64,000 nt of DNA, taken from Akkermansiaceae bacterium. GTDB taxonomy: Bacteria; Verrucomicrobiota; Verrucomicrobiia; Verrucomicrobiales; Akkermansiaceae. Numbering within the stretch: position 1 is the first letter of the stretch; each line of letters opens with the position of its first letter. Position numbers and translations under genes: made by a program. The stretch covers positions 27,315 through 91,314 of the forward strand of contig CAIVSK010000014.1 of NCBI GenBank assembly GCA_903908495.1, given 5' to 3'. This document shows, piece after piece, positions 17,501-25,476 of this stretch. The notes below the pieces were generated by a model that saw nothing but the letters and a program-made list of their open reading frames with translations, ran no database searches and was not told the origin of the DNA.

Positions 17501-18781
17501 GCTGTCCGCCGTGGTGATCCAGCTGGCATTGCCTGCCGAGCCGCTGTTGCCGGTCCAGGCGATCGGCGTGGTCAGCGGGGCGGCCTGCCCCAGGGCAATG
17601 AATTCGCGGTAGCCGACAAAGCTGTTTTCCTGATTGTTGAAGTAGAACTGCAGCGCGGCGACGCCGCTAACCAGATTGCCAGATACCGGAGTCAGGCGGG
17701 TATGGGTGGCCACTTGGGTGCCGAGGTCATGATTGACAACGGGCACCAGCGGCAGGAACACCGTCGGGTTGTCCCAAGTGGAATAGCGCACGAGAAGGTC
17801 CAGGTTGTCGCGTCCGCTGTCCTGCCAGGCACCGTAGAAATCCAGCTCTGACAGGTCATAGCCCTTGATGTTGACCGACAAATCCAGTGGGAAGATGACG
17901 TTTTGTTCATTGTCCGGGGCGACACAGGAGAGCGCGCCACCTGAAGCGGGGCCGAGCAGCCCGTCGGTCAGCGTCGTCCAGCTAGACGAAGTTGTCGTGT
18001 TGCCGGAAGCATGGTAGGACGTGGGTGCCGCCGAGGATAGCGAGGGAGAGTGCAGCAGGTTGGTGCCGGCAGGCAGTGTCCACACGTTGGTGGTGTTCGC
18101 CTCGTTGAGCGTCGTGACGAGGGTCGCTGGTGGAGTATCGGTGAGGACGAACTCGCTGTAACCGGCATTGCCGTTTTCCTGCGCGCCGAAAGTGATCTGG
18201 ATGGCGGCGACGTGCAGAGCCAGATAACCGCTCGTGTCGCTGATCCGGGTGTGGGTGGATTTGGCTCCGTCACCCGGGTTGGCGGTATGGTTGTTGACGC
18301 TGGTGAGGGTGGTGAAGACGGCGGGAGTTGCCACCGTCGAGTAGGCAATGGTGTAGGTCTGGTCATCGCGACCGGGGTCATTCCACAAACCGTAGGAATC
18401 GAAGGCGGTGATGTCATAACCTACAGAGTGAGCGCCGGAAAGATCCAGCGCGAAGGTGACCACCGCACCATTGTTGGGCATCACGACCGTGTTCATTTGA
18501 GACGTGTACGGAATGCTGCCGCCCGGAGTGGCACTGCCGACGCTGCCATTGGTCAGGGTGCCCCAGCTGTTCGACGCACCGTAAATTGTGGTCGACGTTA
18601 GCGGCGTGGGCGTGGCAGTGGCCAACAGATTGGTGCCGGCAGGCAGCACCCATGGGTTGCTGTTGCTATGCTCGTTGTATACAAAGGGCGCGGCCGATGC
18701 GCTGGCGCAGGCGAGCACGGAACCGAAACAGACCACGAAGGTCCGCGGAAACATCAGGATGGAATTGGCTTTATTTTTCAT
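14576..18781 (-). CDS. Large secreted protein with autotransporter-associated beta-strand repeats
   Basis: This 1401-residue protein has a signal peptide (MKNKANSILMFPRTFVVCFG, cleavage after ASASA). Two tandem related domains of about 190 residues follow: the first contains NPWVLPAGTNLLATAT, the second NVWTLPAGTNLLHSPS, and both continue into SSWTTLTDG- and YREFIALG-like segments. Residues from about 410 to 1270 are many beta-solenoid repeats of the type TLSGLNTYTGTTHV and LLTAANTYTGDTTVTAGTL. The C-terminal part has a calcium-type motif DPDGDGFSNLQEYLFG and a final beta domain. There is no outer-membrane translocator barrel, which is usual for these proteins in Verrucomicrobia. Role: surface or exported adhesin-like or matrix protein. 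It has a 21-bp phased direct repeat about 100 bp upstream, shared with the GH operons. Confidence 0.9.
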   Translation of the reverse strand: MKNKANSILMFPRTFVVCFGSVLACASASAAPFVYNEHSNSNPWVLPAGTNLLATATPTPLTSTTIYGASNSWGTLTNGSVGSATPGGSIPYTSQMNTVVMPNNGAVVTFALDLSGAHSVGYDITAFDSYGLWNDPGRDDQTYTIAYSTVATPAVFTTLTSVNNHTANPGDGAKSTHTRISDTSGYLALHVAAIQITFGAQENGNAGYSEFVLTDTPPATLVTTLNEANTTNVWTLPAGTNLLHSPSLSSAAPTSYHASGNTTTSSSWTTLTDGLLGPASGGALSCVAPDNEQNVIFPLDLSVNIKGYDLSELDFYGAWQDSGRDNLDLLVRYSTWDNPTVFLPLVPVVNHDLGTQVATHTRLTPVSGNLVSGVAALQFYFNNQENSFVGYREFIALGQAAPLTTPIAWTGNSGSAGNASWITTADSNWTPGNFDPTSPLNFTDSGANRNITVPTALSASSLKFTNSTAAAYAFSGGKITVNNGITSTTGNGAATFNGPVKATTGVTQSGPGSLTFNGDLESPGLVLSGVGTISLNADNVDSAVSLFTGTASVNNGTLNIGDDLALNAASLAMTAGTANFTTAAPFLAGLTGTAGTVNLSNTALTIGTGSIKSQAMVFGGNIAQATGSGRLIKDGDSTLTLSGLNTYTGTTHVLVGPSGSAGTLQFAKEQSLYGGATTSWTSFNLLVDAGATLGFNVGGTGEFTDNDLNTVGLGGFAGGASLGINTTANFTLTRSISGPLNLFKSGTSALTLTGTNSFSGATTMTQGTINAANSSGVSLSGDVYLGDDIAGDGASSVFLNMAADNQFGPTSVLHLTNLTSNGANSKVNLRGTHQTIAGLDSPTNTFVSIIQNDDATVPDYVAIPSLGGATLTINTPVDTSYSFYGLIRQEIGGAVSIVKSGLGTQEFKNSQVQGFSYNGATTINAGTLKLNFVSNQSSWNSNVSIASGAFFELAGAWNFFRTVSGQGQLVKTGTGMISLCNVDGILNANSYTGGTVIKEGILKFYSNGLSTGEGNAAGQFCVAGPMDPTNVITVLSGATMGVGSIAPLGNSFVMPQFAPTIMIEPGGKLWGGEGVNLAFLANINLDGATVDVTTGSTAGGFNTNMTFVGTVVVGGVSTTPTVISTSGTGAYANISLGSLGLLGTTFQVADVTADSNVDLTVNSILQNVGGNPSPLTKTGAGTMLLTAANTYTGDTTVTAGTLGVSGTSIVDTNKLVIDGGKVDVAIGANEVVGTLYFGSTQQLAGTYGSTSSSAAHQDDTRFSGTGILTVTTNPYVDPYIAWSSVIANEADRVPTADPDGDGFSNLQEYLFGTSPIANTGALTTFESTPSGLIVRWSERANTTYILQESSTLADPWTTSAAVITDAADQSSVYSAEYVLKQATIAIDGSRKFVRVQASGNP

Positions 18782-18882
18782 TAGGGCGGGAATTTGTAGC
18801 TTCGCAGCGGGCGGGCGGGGGCTCGCGTAGTCCTAACTGCGAGATTAAGGTGACAGCCAGAGTCGCCCTTGGGAATGGACGA

Positions 18883-18914
18883 TTTGGCAATTCTCATGTA
18901 TAATTTGGCAATTC
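18883..18914 (-). promoter_or_regulatory. Direct-repeat operator, site A (two TTTGGCAATTC boxes 21 bp apart)
   Basis: TTTGGCAATTC occurs at 18883-18893 and again at 18904-18914, exactly 21 bp (two helical turns) apart. The spacer contains CATGT. The element is 102 bp upstream of the start of the minus-strand surface-protein gene at 18781. The same arrangement occurs at 28158 and 32857, and the flank on the downstream side (CCATTCCCAAG on the minus strand) is also partly shared. Direct repeats with 21-bp phasing are typical of AraC/XylS-family sites. Each box is itself nearly palindromic around TTGCCAA, so a dimer site is also possible. Confidence 0.75.
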
Positions 18915-19038
18915 AAGAGCCCTTCGGCCAGAACGCGTTGACCGTCTTCAGCCATTCCAGCAGGAACGGCTGGCCCAGCACGACCCGGGTGTTGGGCAAG
19001 GCGGCCAGCGCGACGGCCACGGATGTCAGAATCTTCAT
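18913..19038 (-). CDS. Possible 41-residue secreted peptide or gene remnant
   Basis: ATG at 19036-19038 opens a 41-codon frame starting MKILTSVAVALAAL, which looks like a signal peptide, and ending LEWLKTVNAFWPKGS. It lies between the GH78 gene and operator site A; its stop codon overlaps the second box by two bases. It could be a short exported peptide co-transcribed with the rhamnosidase operon, or the two ends of a larger gene joined by deletion, as seen for other genes in this window. No homologue is recognised and no ribosome site is clear. Confidence 0.3.
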   Translation of the reverse strand: MKILTSVAVALAALPNTRVVLGQPFLLEWLKTVNAFWPKGS

Positions 19039-19131
19039 GGGATAAATGTCGCGAGTTTATTTGGCGGGGATGATTTGCGTGGTTCGCAGCGCCACCGGGG
19101 CGAGTAAGCCCGATTCCAGCAGTTTTGAGTC

Positions 19132-21954
19132 TTATTTGCTCGCCTCGAACTCCCAAGTTCCGGGCGCGACGGTAAAGCTGGTGCGGTTGGTATCGTCCGC
19201 CACCGGCGTGACGCCTTCGATCCGCTCGACGGCTACTCCCATCTGCCACAAGGTCTTGCCCTGCACCTGTATGGTATTGAGACCCAGCTCTGCGAGTGGA
19301 ATGCACACCGTGGCGTTGGTCTTTGCCGGGGAAGTGAGTTTGAGCTTGAAGCTCTCCGGGCTGCGCACGATGCCGACCTCGATGCGGCCATTCACGGTGT
19401 CAAAGCCTGCGTTCACGCGCTTGAGTTTGCTGAGTTGAGGTCTGACCCGATAGGTAGCGAACCCCGCCGCTGTCGGTGCCACGCCCGCGACGTATTGCAT
19501 CATCAAAGTGAGCGGTCCGCCGGCCCAGCCATGGTTGTAGCTGCCGCCGCCATAGCCTTCCGCCCCAATGCCCCAGCCTTCCCACAGCGTGGTGTACTTG
19601 CTCTCCACCATTTTCTGGTAACGCGTCCGCATGCGGGCCAGCGCGGCATCCGCAGCGTTCATTTGGAACAGCGCTTCTAGCACGTATTTTTCCATGTAGG
19701 GACTGCCGTGGAATTGTTTGGCAAGCACCGCCTTGATCGCAGGCCATTGCTCCGGAGTGGCCAACCCGACGAGCACCGCCAGAGCATGGCCGCGTTCATC
19801 CGTCTCCCCCTGGTATCCCGGTGAGCGGTATTCGGTGCCGGTCCACAACAACCGGTTGTAGTTGTTGGATAGGCTCGTCCGCATTGCCTCATAGTGGGCC
19901 ACATCGGCGTCATTGCCGGTCAATCGCGCCATCCTGATGGCCGCCTCCAGCGCTTGATAGAACCAAGCGTTGTCGAGCACCGGCACATCGATGTTCTCGC
20001 CCCAGTCGGCCCAATCCCAGTCACCGCGACGATGAGCCACCAGGCCGTCCGCTCCGAGTTGATAGAGCTCCAGATAGCGTTTCACCGCCGGATAGGCATG
20101 GGCGATGGTCGCCCGGTCGGCGGTGTGGAGATAATACGTCCAGAAGCCATAGTTGCCAATGCTGGCGAGCGACTGCATGGGCAATTCATGGTCATTGCTG
20201 CCGGATGGCATTGGGGCGAAGAGCGCGCCATCGGGTTTCTGCCAGTCCACCAGATTGTAGATTCCCTTGCGAATCAGGGCGTGGGCGCGAGCATCGCAGG
20301 TGTACAGGATCTGGCCCAAGACAATGACTTCATCGCCCCACCACTGGGCGCGCTCGCGGTCGGGATCCTGGATGCAGTCGCGCATGTTCAGGTTCATCGT
20401 GTTGCGGGCTTTGATCCACAGGCTGTTGAAAAAGGCATCATCGCAGGTGAAGCTGCCTGTGAAGTCGGTGTCATAGCGCGTTTCTCGGTAACGCAGCGCC
20501 AGAATCTCAACTCCCGCCGGAATCGAGTAAATCATCCAGTGGCCGTTGAGATAGGCCAAACTCTCGAATTCCTGCTCGCCTTCCTTGGTCACATACTCGG
20601 CGCGGTAGTTGTATTCGCTGCCGCCCTTGTAGTTGTCCGTGCGCATGTCAATGGTCAGCCCGGCGTGCGCCTTGATTTTCAGATAGGGCGAGATCGACAA
20701 ATTGCGTGGCAGTAGAGCGATGATCGGTTTGCCGTCGCTGACGCGGGGCAAGTCGCGGGCGTTTTCGTAGGGAGTGAACTGGCCGATGCGCCATAGCGGG
20801 ATTGGCCGCTCAACGAGTTGATGCCATGGCGCGACGGGCGGTTGGCCCAAGGTGGCTGCTGCCGGCCATGCTGAGTCGTCAAAGTTTGCCGCAGCCCAGT
20901 TGCCGGGATCGAGTCGTGCATCAAAATGGATGTTGTCGTCGGACATGCGATAATTCGGATGGGGCTCGCCGGTGGTGCCATAAGCCGGGTGGCGGAGCAA
21001 TTTCCATGAGGCGTCCGACGTCACCTTGGTGGCCCCGGCATCCAGTTCGAACACCAGTCCCGCCTTGCCGCTGCTCTTGTGCGAATAGCCGTCCTTACCC
21101 CAATACCAGGCCAGCACCGCAAGGGTGTTGCTGCCTTTCCGCAAGTACGGCGCAAGCTCAACCCGGTCGAAATACGTATCTAGCGGATTTGGGCCGCGTT
21201 TCAATTCGCCTTCGTAAACCACTAATGTGCCATTCACCCAGAGCCAGTATTTCGAGTCTACTGCAAGGCGTGCGACGGCGGTTTGCGGTTTGTCATCCAA
21301 CATGAAACTCTTGCGATAGCAGTTCCACTGGTTGGCCGGCGCCGCCCTGCTCAGCGCGATGGCCGACCAGGGGGTGATGCCATTCTTACCCAACACCCGG
21401 GCCGCTTTCCAATCGGTCACCTCCAAAGTTCTGGCACCCATCCATGTGGCATCGGTGACAATTTCCAGTGGCGGCTGGCCACTGCGTTCGATGTGAAGCT
21501 TCCCCAGCAACCCGGCAGCGTTGGTTGGGCCGGTTGCCGGATCGTTTTCGGCTTCGACGACGACCCGGTTCATTCCCGGGCGCAGCGCCGAAGTGATGTC
21601 GATGCCGGTGGCCGTCTTCCAGGTATCACCCCGGCCGAGCTCCTTGCCGTTGATGAAGAGCTTGAACCGATCGTCGGCAGCAAACGCGGCGACTGCGGCG
21701 GTGACCCGCGCGTTTCCCGCCAGCTCAACGTCCCGCCGGAAATACCGCTTGCCCGCCGTGGCGTTGCGCGTGGCATCAACCCCGGCCTCGTCCGTCCAGA
21801 TCCACGACGCGTCCGCGAGATCGAGCGCCGGCAAGGTGGCCGTCCCGAGCCATTGGGCCTGCCAGGGTTGATTGGCGGGCAATTGCGCGTTTGCCGGGCC
21901 TGCTGCAAGCCGCGCAACGAGGATTAGAAGATTGAGTATTGCGAAGTTCTTCAT
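19132..21954 (-). CDS. Secreted alpha-L-rhamnosidase-type hydrolase, GH78
   Basis: This 940-residue protein has a signal peptide (MKNFAILNLLILVARLAAGP, then ANAQ). N-terminal beta-sandwich domains (about 40-160 and 210-330) have the carbohydrate-binding signature FKLFINGKELGRGD and YWLWVNGTLVVYEGE. The catalytic (alpha/alpha)6 barrel runs from about 500 to 830. It carries DCIQDPDRERAQWWGD, which supplies the general acid Glu of GH78, and KYTTLWEGWG, which supplies the catalytic base Glu. The C-terminal sandwich contains VNGRIEVGIVRSPES. The enzyme should release terminal alpha-L-rhamnose by inversion outside the cytoplasm. It is the third gene of the probable operon 28050-19132, 63 bp after the GH106 gene. 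Confidence 0.9.
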   Translation of the reverse strand: MKNFAILNLLILVARLAAGPANAQLPANQPWQAQWLGTATLPALDLADASWIWTDEAGVDATRNATAGKRYFRRDVELAGNARVTAAVAAFAADDRFKLFINGKELGRGDTWKTATGIDITSALRPGMNRVVVEAENDPATGPTNAAGLLGKLHIERSGQPPLEIVTDATWMGARTLEVTDWKAARVLGKNGITPWSAIALSRAAPANQWNCYRKSFMLDDKPQTAVARLAVDSKYWLWVNGTLVVYEGELKRGPNPLDTYFDRVELAPYLRKGSNTLAVLAWYWGKDGYSHKSSGKAGLVFELDAGATKVTSDASWKLLRHPAYGTTGEPHPNYRMSDDNIHFDARLDPGNWAAANFDDSAWPAAATLGQPPVAPWHQLVERPIPLWRIGQFTPYENARDLPRVSDGKPIIALLPRNLSISPYLKIKAHAGLTIDMRTDNYKGGSEYNYRAEYVTKEGEQEFESLAYLNGHWMIYSIPAGVEILALRYRETRYDTDFTGSFTCDDAFFNSLWIKARNTMNLNMRDCIQDPDRERAQWWGDEVIVLGQILYTCDARAHALIRKGIYNLVDWQKPDGALFAPMPSGSNDHELPMQSLASIGNYGFWTYYLHTADRATIAHAYPAVKRYLELYQLGADGLVAHRRGDWDWADWGENIDVPVLDNAWFYQALEAAIRMARLTGNDADVAHYEAMRTSLSNNYNRLLWTGTEYRSPGYQGETDERGHALAVLVGLATPEQWPAIKAVLAKQFHGSPYMEKYVLEALFQMNAADAALARMRTRYQKMVESKYTTLWEGWGIGAEGYGGGSYNHGWAGGPLTLMMQYVAGVAPTAAGFATYRVRPQLSKLKRVNAGFDTVNGRIEVGIVRSPESFKLKLTSPAKTNATVCIPLAELGLNTIQVQGKTLWQMGVAVERIEGVTPVADDTNRTSFTVAPGTWEFEASK

Positions 21955-22017
21955 ACGTCTGATGGATTCATGTGGTCGGGGTCATGGAGCTTTCTTCAAC
22001 AAGTGCGTGAGCCCGTT

Positions 22018-25000
22018 CTACTTCTCCTCCCGCTGCAACGTCACCGGTCCTAACAAGCCTGAGCGGATCGGTGAGGTCTTCTGGGTGAGCATATCAAATC
22101 GAAACGCATCGTGGGTCTTGGTGAGGCGTTTCTCCTTGGGCTGGCCAAGATCGCCGATGACGCGGTTCGCCCACAGGTTGATGACGTCAATTTCCAACTG
22201 GTTGCCGGTGGGCTTCACGGCCTTGCTGATATCGACGCGCCACGGGAAGCACCACAGGATGCCGAGTTTCTGGCCGTTGAGCCGCACCTCGGCGACCTCC
22301 TTGACGTCGCCTAAATCGAGCCAGACTCGTGCTGCCTGGCTGCCGGTGGGTAGCTCAGTGTTGGCTGCGGCGCTCAAATCGAATTCTTTCCGGTAGGTGG
22401 CCTTGCCCGAATAGAATTTGATGCCCTCTTCGGGCCGCAGCGTCCAGCTAACCAACTCAGGAAACTCGGCCGCGGTGGGGCCGCCCCAGGCGGGATCGAA
22501 GGCGACGTTCCACGGGCCGCCGAGAGTTTGCACTGGCAGGAGCTTGGGCGAATTGCCGTCCGCCTGTCCGGCCGCCTCCTTGGCGATCGGCTGGCGAAAC
22601 ACCACGAAACAGGCACCGAAGCGGTCAAAATTCAGCGGCAACGTGGTGCCGCCATCGGACTGCCGGAAGGCTGCGGCCGCCTGCATGCTGCCGCTGACGG
22701 GATCAAAGATCTCAGGCCGCTTGCCGCTGACACGGAAGGTGAAATCTTGTGCCGTGGGCTGGTTTTTGCGGTTGCACACAAAGAAGATCTCGGCGTCGCC
22801 TGCCGTGCGATGGATGAAGTCGAAGTCATCCGGCCGCTCGGCCTGACCGGCGTAAGTGAGGTCGGGCTTCACTCCATCTGCTAGTAGCGTTTCCCGCGGT
22901 GTCTTGCCCCAGATCACGCGACCTTTGCCGAAGCGGCGCTCGGTGCGGGCGGTGCCGTCCAGATCGCCCCAGATCTCGGCGGCGATCGCTTGCACCTCAG
23001 CATCACATTTTGGATAGCCTTGCAAGCCGCCAGCGTTTGCGGGCGGGGCGCCGATGATGGTGATTCCCTCGTGAACCAACCAGCGGAGCTTCCTGATGAC
23101 CTCGACCGACATCGCCTTCGAGGGAACCGCGGAAACCGTCAAGCTCTGATAGCCCCCGACCCGCCTGGCGACTTCCGGCAGGGGTGAAACACAATTTTGC
23201 AGCACCAACAACCGGTAACTCATGCCGTCCGGCAGCACGATCCGGCCGTCTTTGACCGACATCCGCGTCGCCAGCACTTCGGCATTGCAATAATCACAAT
23301 CGTAGCCGGAACCCAGCGCCGGGTTGAGATATTTGGGCGGGGCAAGGGTGGGCGGTTCTTCGCCCAGATAGAAACATACGTCACCGACAAAGTTGCCCTG
23401 CTGCAACATATATGAGCAACGCGATAGATAGGTAAAGAAAGCGGGCGACTGCTCCCACCACGTGATGTTCGGGGTGAAATGCTGGCCGGCGCAAAATTCA
23501 TAGCCCGGCTTGCCGTCTGACGGCGGTTGGCAGGTCGCCTGATGCAGCATGATGCGGTTGATGCCCCAGCAGAAGGCGTCGTTGGCGTAGGGTTTCAACT
23601 CGGACGGGCCGAATGACCAATGGGTGCGGTCGCCTTCCATTTGAGTGAATGATTCGGCCTGGACTTGGCGCCGCCCGTACACGTGGGCAGCGGCGGCGGT
23701 CTGTTTGAGGTTGAGTTTGAGTCCCGGGTCCGGGTTATAGTGGTCGGGCGAATTGTAGTTCACCCAGAACTCGCCAGCCGGAAAGTCGCAGCGCCCCAGG
23801 TTTTTCAGCGCGTCCTCGGGCGGAATGTTGTTAGGTCCGGCCGCTTCGCTGCCCATGATCATGCCGTTGTCATGGCACAGCTCGGCAAAATGGCCGTAGA
23901 AGTTGTCAGCCAGGCAATCCTGAATGGTTCGATCAAAATCCGCGCGGAAGCGGGCTGTCACATCCTCATTCACGATGACAATCCCAGTGCCCGGCTTGTA
24001 GCTGCCAATCACTGCGCTGTCGAGTTTGACGTCCCACGTCTGCGCGTTGCCAGGGCGCTGCGCCGCAGCGAAGGTCAGGGTGTAGTCGGTCCCGGGAGTC
24101 AGTCCGGAGATGGCCTGCGAGATCGTTCCATGTGCCTGCAGAAATGCCACTTGCACCCCTTGTGGCGCATTCGGATTGCCAAAGGCGCTGGCATTGCCGC
24201 AGATGCCGGATCCGGTGGGAATGGCCCCATTGCCATTGAAGGCCCACGATCCGCCGGTGGGGTTGTATTGATGGTGGCCAACTCCCAGGCCGGGGGTCTC
24301 AAAATCGGGGTTGGGCACTGTCACCGATGTTCCCTTCTCGGGAGCGATTTGCACGTGGTCAAGAAAGACGGTGTTGTCGCCGCCAGTCAGGTCGGTGCCA
24401 ACGAAGGACAGAGTTTGCGTGGTTCCAGTGGCCTTGAAGCTCGCCGAGTATTCCGACCAAGTGATCGCTCCCTCCAGCGCCGGCAGGTAGGCTTTGAGGT
24501 CGTAGCCACGATACTTGCGGAACTGGTTGGGAAAATCCTGCGTCCAGGTGAGCTTGCCAGCTTCCCAGCTGTCAGACCACAAATAGGCCAGGTGACCGCC
24601 GGCCTCCCGCGCGGCCTTGAGCAGCGGTTCGCCAAGGTGTTTGAAGTGGTCGTCCAGAGCGGCGGGATTGAGGAAGTCAATCTGATAGCCGTTGCCTCCT
24701 TCGTAGGTGTCACCGTTGGGATAGGCGTGCTTGAACTGGCCTTCCGTGGTGACCGTGTAGCCGGTCCGTAGAATCGTCCAGCCGCCTGCGGGAACGTTCC
24801 AATCCAGCCGGCCGCCGGCTTGCAGCTTGTCGGTTAGATCAATGATTGCTTCGGGGTTGATCGCCATGCCGGCCCGCTGGTGCGGGATGGCCTGCACACA
24901 ATAGTCGTGGTAGTAGCCGTCCACTGTTGTCGGCTGCGGAAGTTTGCCCGAAAACTTTTGCGGACCTTCCACGTTCAAATCCGCCTGCACGACCTTTTTC

Positions 25001-25440
25001 ATGGCGTTGTCGGCGGTGACCCACGGCCCTAACATCACCCAACAGCTGGCGGATAGATTGACGCCCAGCTCGATGTTGACCCGCTTGGCCTCCTTGACCG
25101 CGTGGCGGAACAAATCCCACCACTCGGGGCTTTGATACTTCACTCCGGGTAGCGGCGCGGTGCCGGCGTAGCCGCCGTTGCAGATCAGGTTGACGCCGCT
25201 GATGCCTTTGGCCTTGAACTGCTCGAGGTCGCGGGTGATGCCAGCCTTGTCCACCCGATTGAACAGCCAAAACCAATAGACCCGCGGCTGTGCCGAGGCC
25301 GGTGGCTTGGCAAATCCCGAGTCAAGACCGCCTTGCGCCAAAACCGCGGCTGCGGCGCTGACGAGTAGGGTGGCAGCAAGCGCCGCCGACGACAATGAGC
25401 AGAACCGCCGCCCGGGGAGCTTCACAGGTGAGTTTATCAT
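22018..25440 (-). CDS. GH106-family (alpha-L-rhamnosidase-like) hydrolase with an inserted carbohydrate-binding domain
   Basis: This is a 1140-residue protein with a signal peptide (about 1-35). The GH106-type N-terminal catalytic part reads PRVYWFWLFNRVDKAGITRD (52-71), GISGVNLICNGGY and EWWDLFRHAVKEAKRVNIEL, and continues to KYRGYDLKAYLPALEGA (309-325). Residues about 327-488 are foreign to the family and resemble a DUF642-like sandwich. The catalytic part resumes with VTARFRADFDRTIQDCLADNFYGHFAELC and ends with the family's C-terminal sandwich (VRLNGQKLGILWCFPWRVDI). GH106 enzymes remove alpha-L-rhamnose from complex glycans. It is the middle gene of the operon, 36 bp after the upstream GH78-like gene. 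Confidence 0.87.
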   Translation of the reverse strand: MINSPVKLPGRRFCSLSSAALAATLLVSAAAAVLAQGGLDSGFAKPPASAQPRVYWFWLFNRVDKAGITRDLEQFKAKGISGVNLICNGGYAGTAPLPGVKYQSPEWWDLFRHAVKEAKRVNIELGVNLSASCWVMLGPWVTADNAMKKVVQADLNVEGPQKFSGKLPQPTTVDGYYHDYCVQAIPHQRAGMAINPEAIIDLTDKLQAGGRLDWNVPAGGWTILRTGYTVTTEGQFKHAYPNGDTYEGGNGYQIDFLNPAALDDHFKHLGEPLLKAAREAGGHLAYLWSDSWEAGKLTWTQDFPNQFRKYRGYDLKAYLPALEGAITWSEYSASFKATGTTQTLSFVGTDLTGGDNTVFLDHVQIAPEKGTSVTVPNPDFETPGLGVGHHQYNPTGGSWAFNGNGAIPTGSGICGNASAFGNPNAPQGVQVAFLQAHGTISQAISGLTPGTDYTLTFAAAQRPGNAQTWDVKLDSAVIGSYKPGTGIVIVNEDVTARFRADFDRTIQDCLADNFYGHFAELCHDNGMIMGSEAAGPNNIPPEDALKNLGRCDFPAGEFWVNYNSPDHYNPDPGLKLNLKQTAAAAHVYGRRQVQAESFTQMEGDRTHWSFGPSELKPYANDAFCWGINRIMLHQATCQPPSDGKPGYEFCAGQHFTPNITWWEQSPAFFTYLSRCSYMLQQGNFVGDVCFYLGEEPPTLAPPKYLNPALGSGYDCDYCNAEVLATRMSVKDGRIVLPDGMSYRLLVLQNCVSPLPEVARRVGGYQSLTVSAVPSKAMSVEVIRKLRWLVHEGITIIGAPPANAGGLQGYPKCDAEVQAIAAEIWGDLDGTARTERRFGKGRVIWGKTPRETLLADGVKPDLTYAGQAERPDDFDFIHRTAGDAEIFFVCNRKNQPTAQDFTFRVSGKRPEIFDPVSGSMQAAAAFRQSDGGTTLPLNFDRFGACFVVFRQPIAKEAAGQADGNSPKLLPVQTLGGPWNVAFDPAWGGPTAAEFPELVSWTLRPEEGIKFYSGKATYRKEFDLSAAANTELPTGSQAARVWLDLGDVKEVAEVRLNGQKLGILWCFPWRVDISKAVKPTGNQLEIDVINLWANRVIGDLGQPKEKRLTKTHDAFRFDMLTQKTSPIRSGLLGPVTLQREEK

Positions 25441-25476
25441 GTTAGTAAGGATTCCAGGATTGAAGGTAGTGCCATA

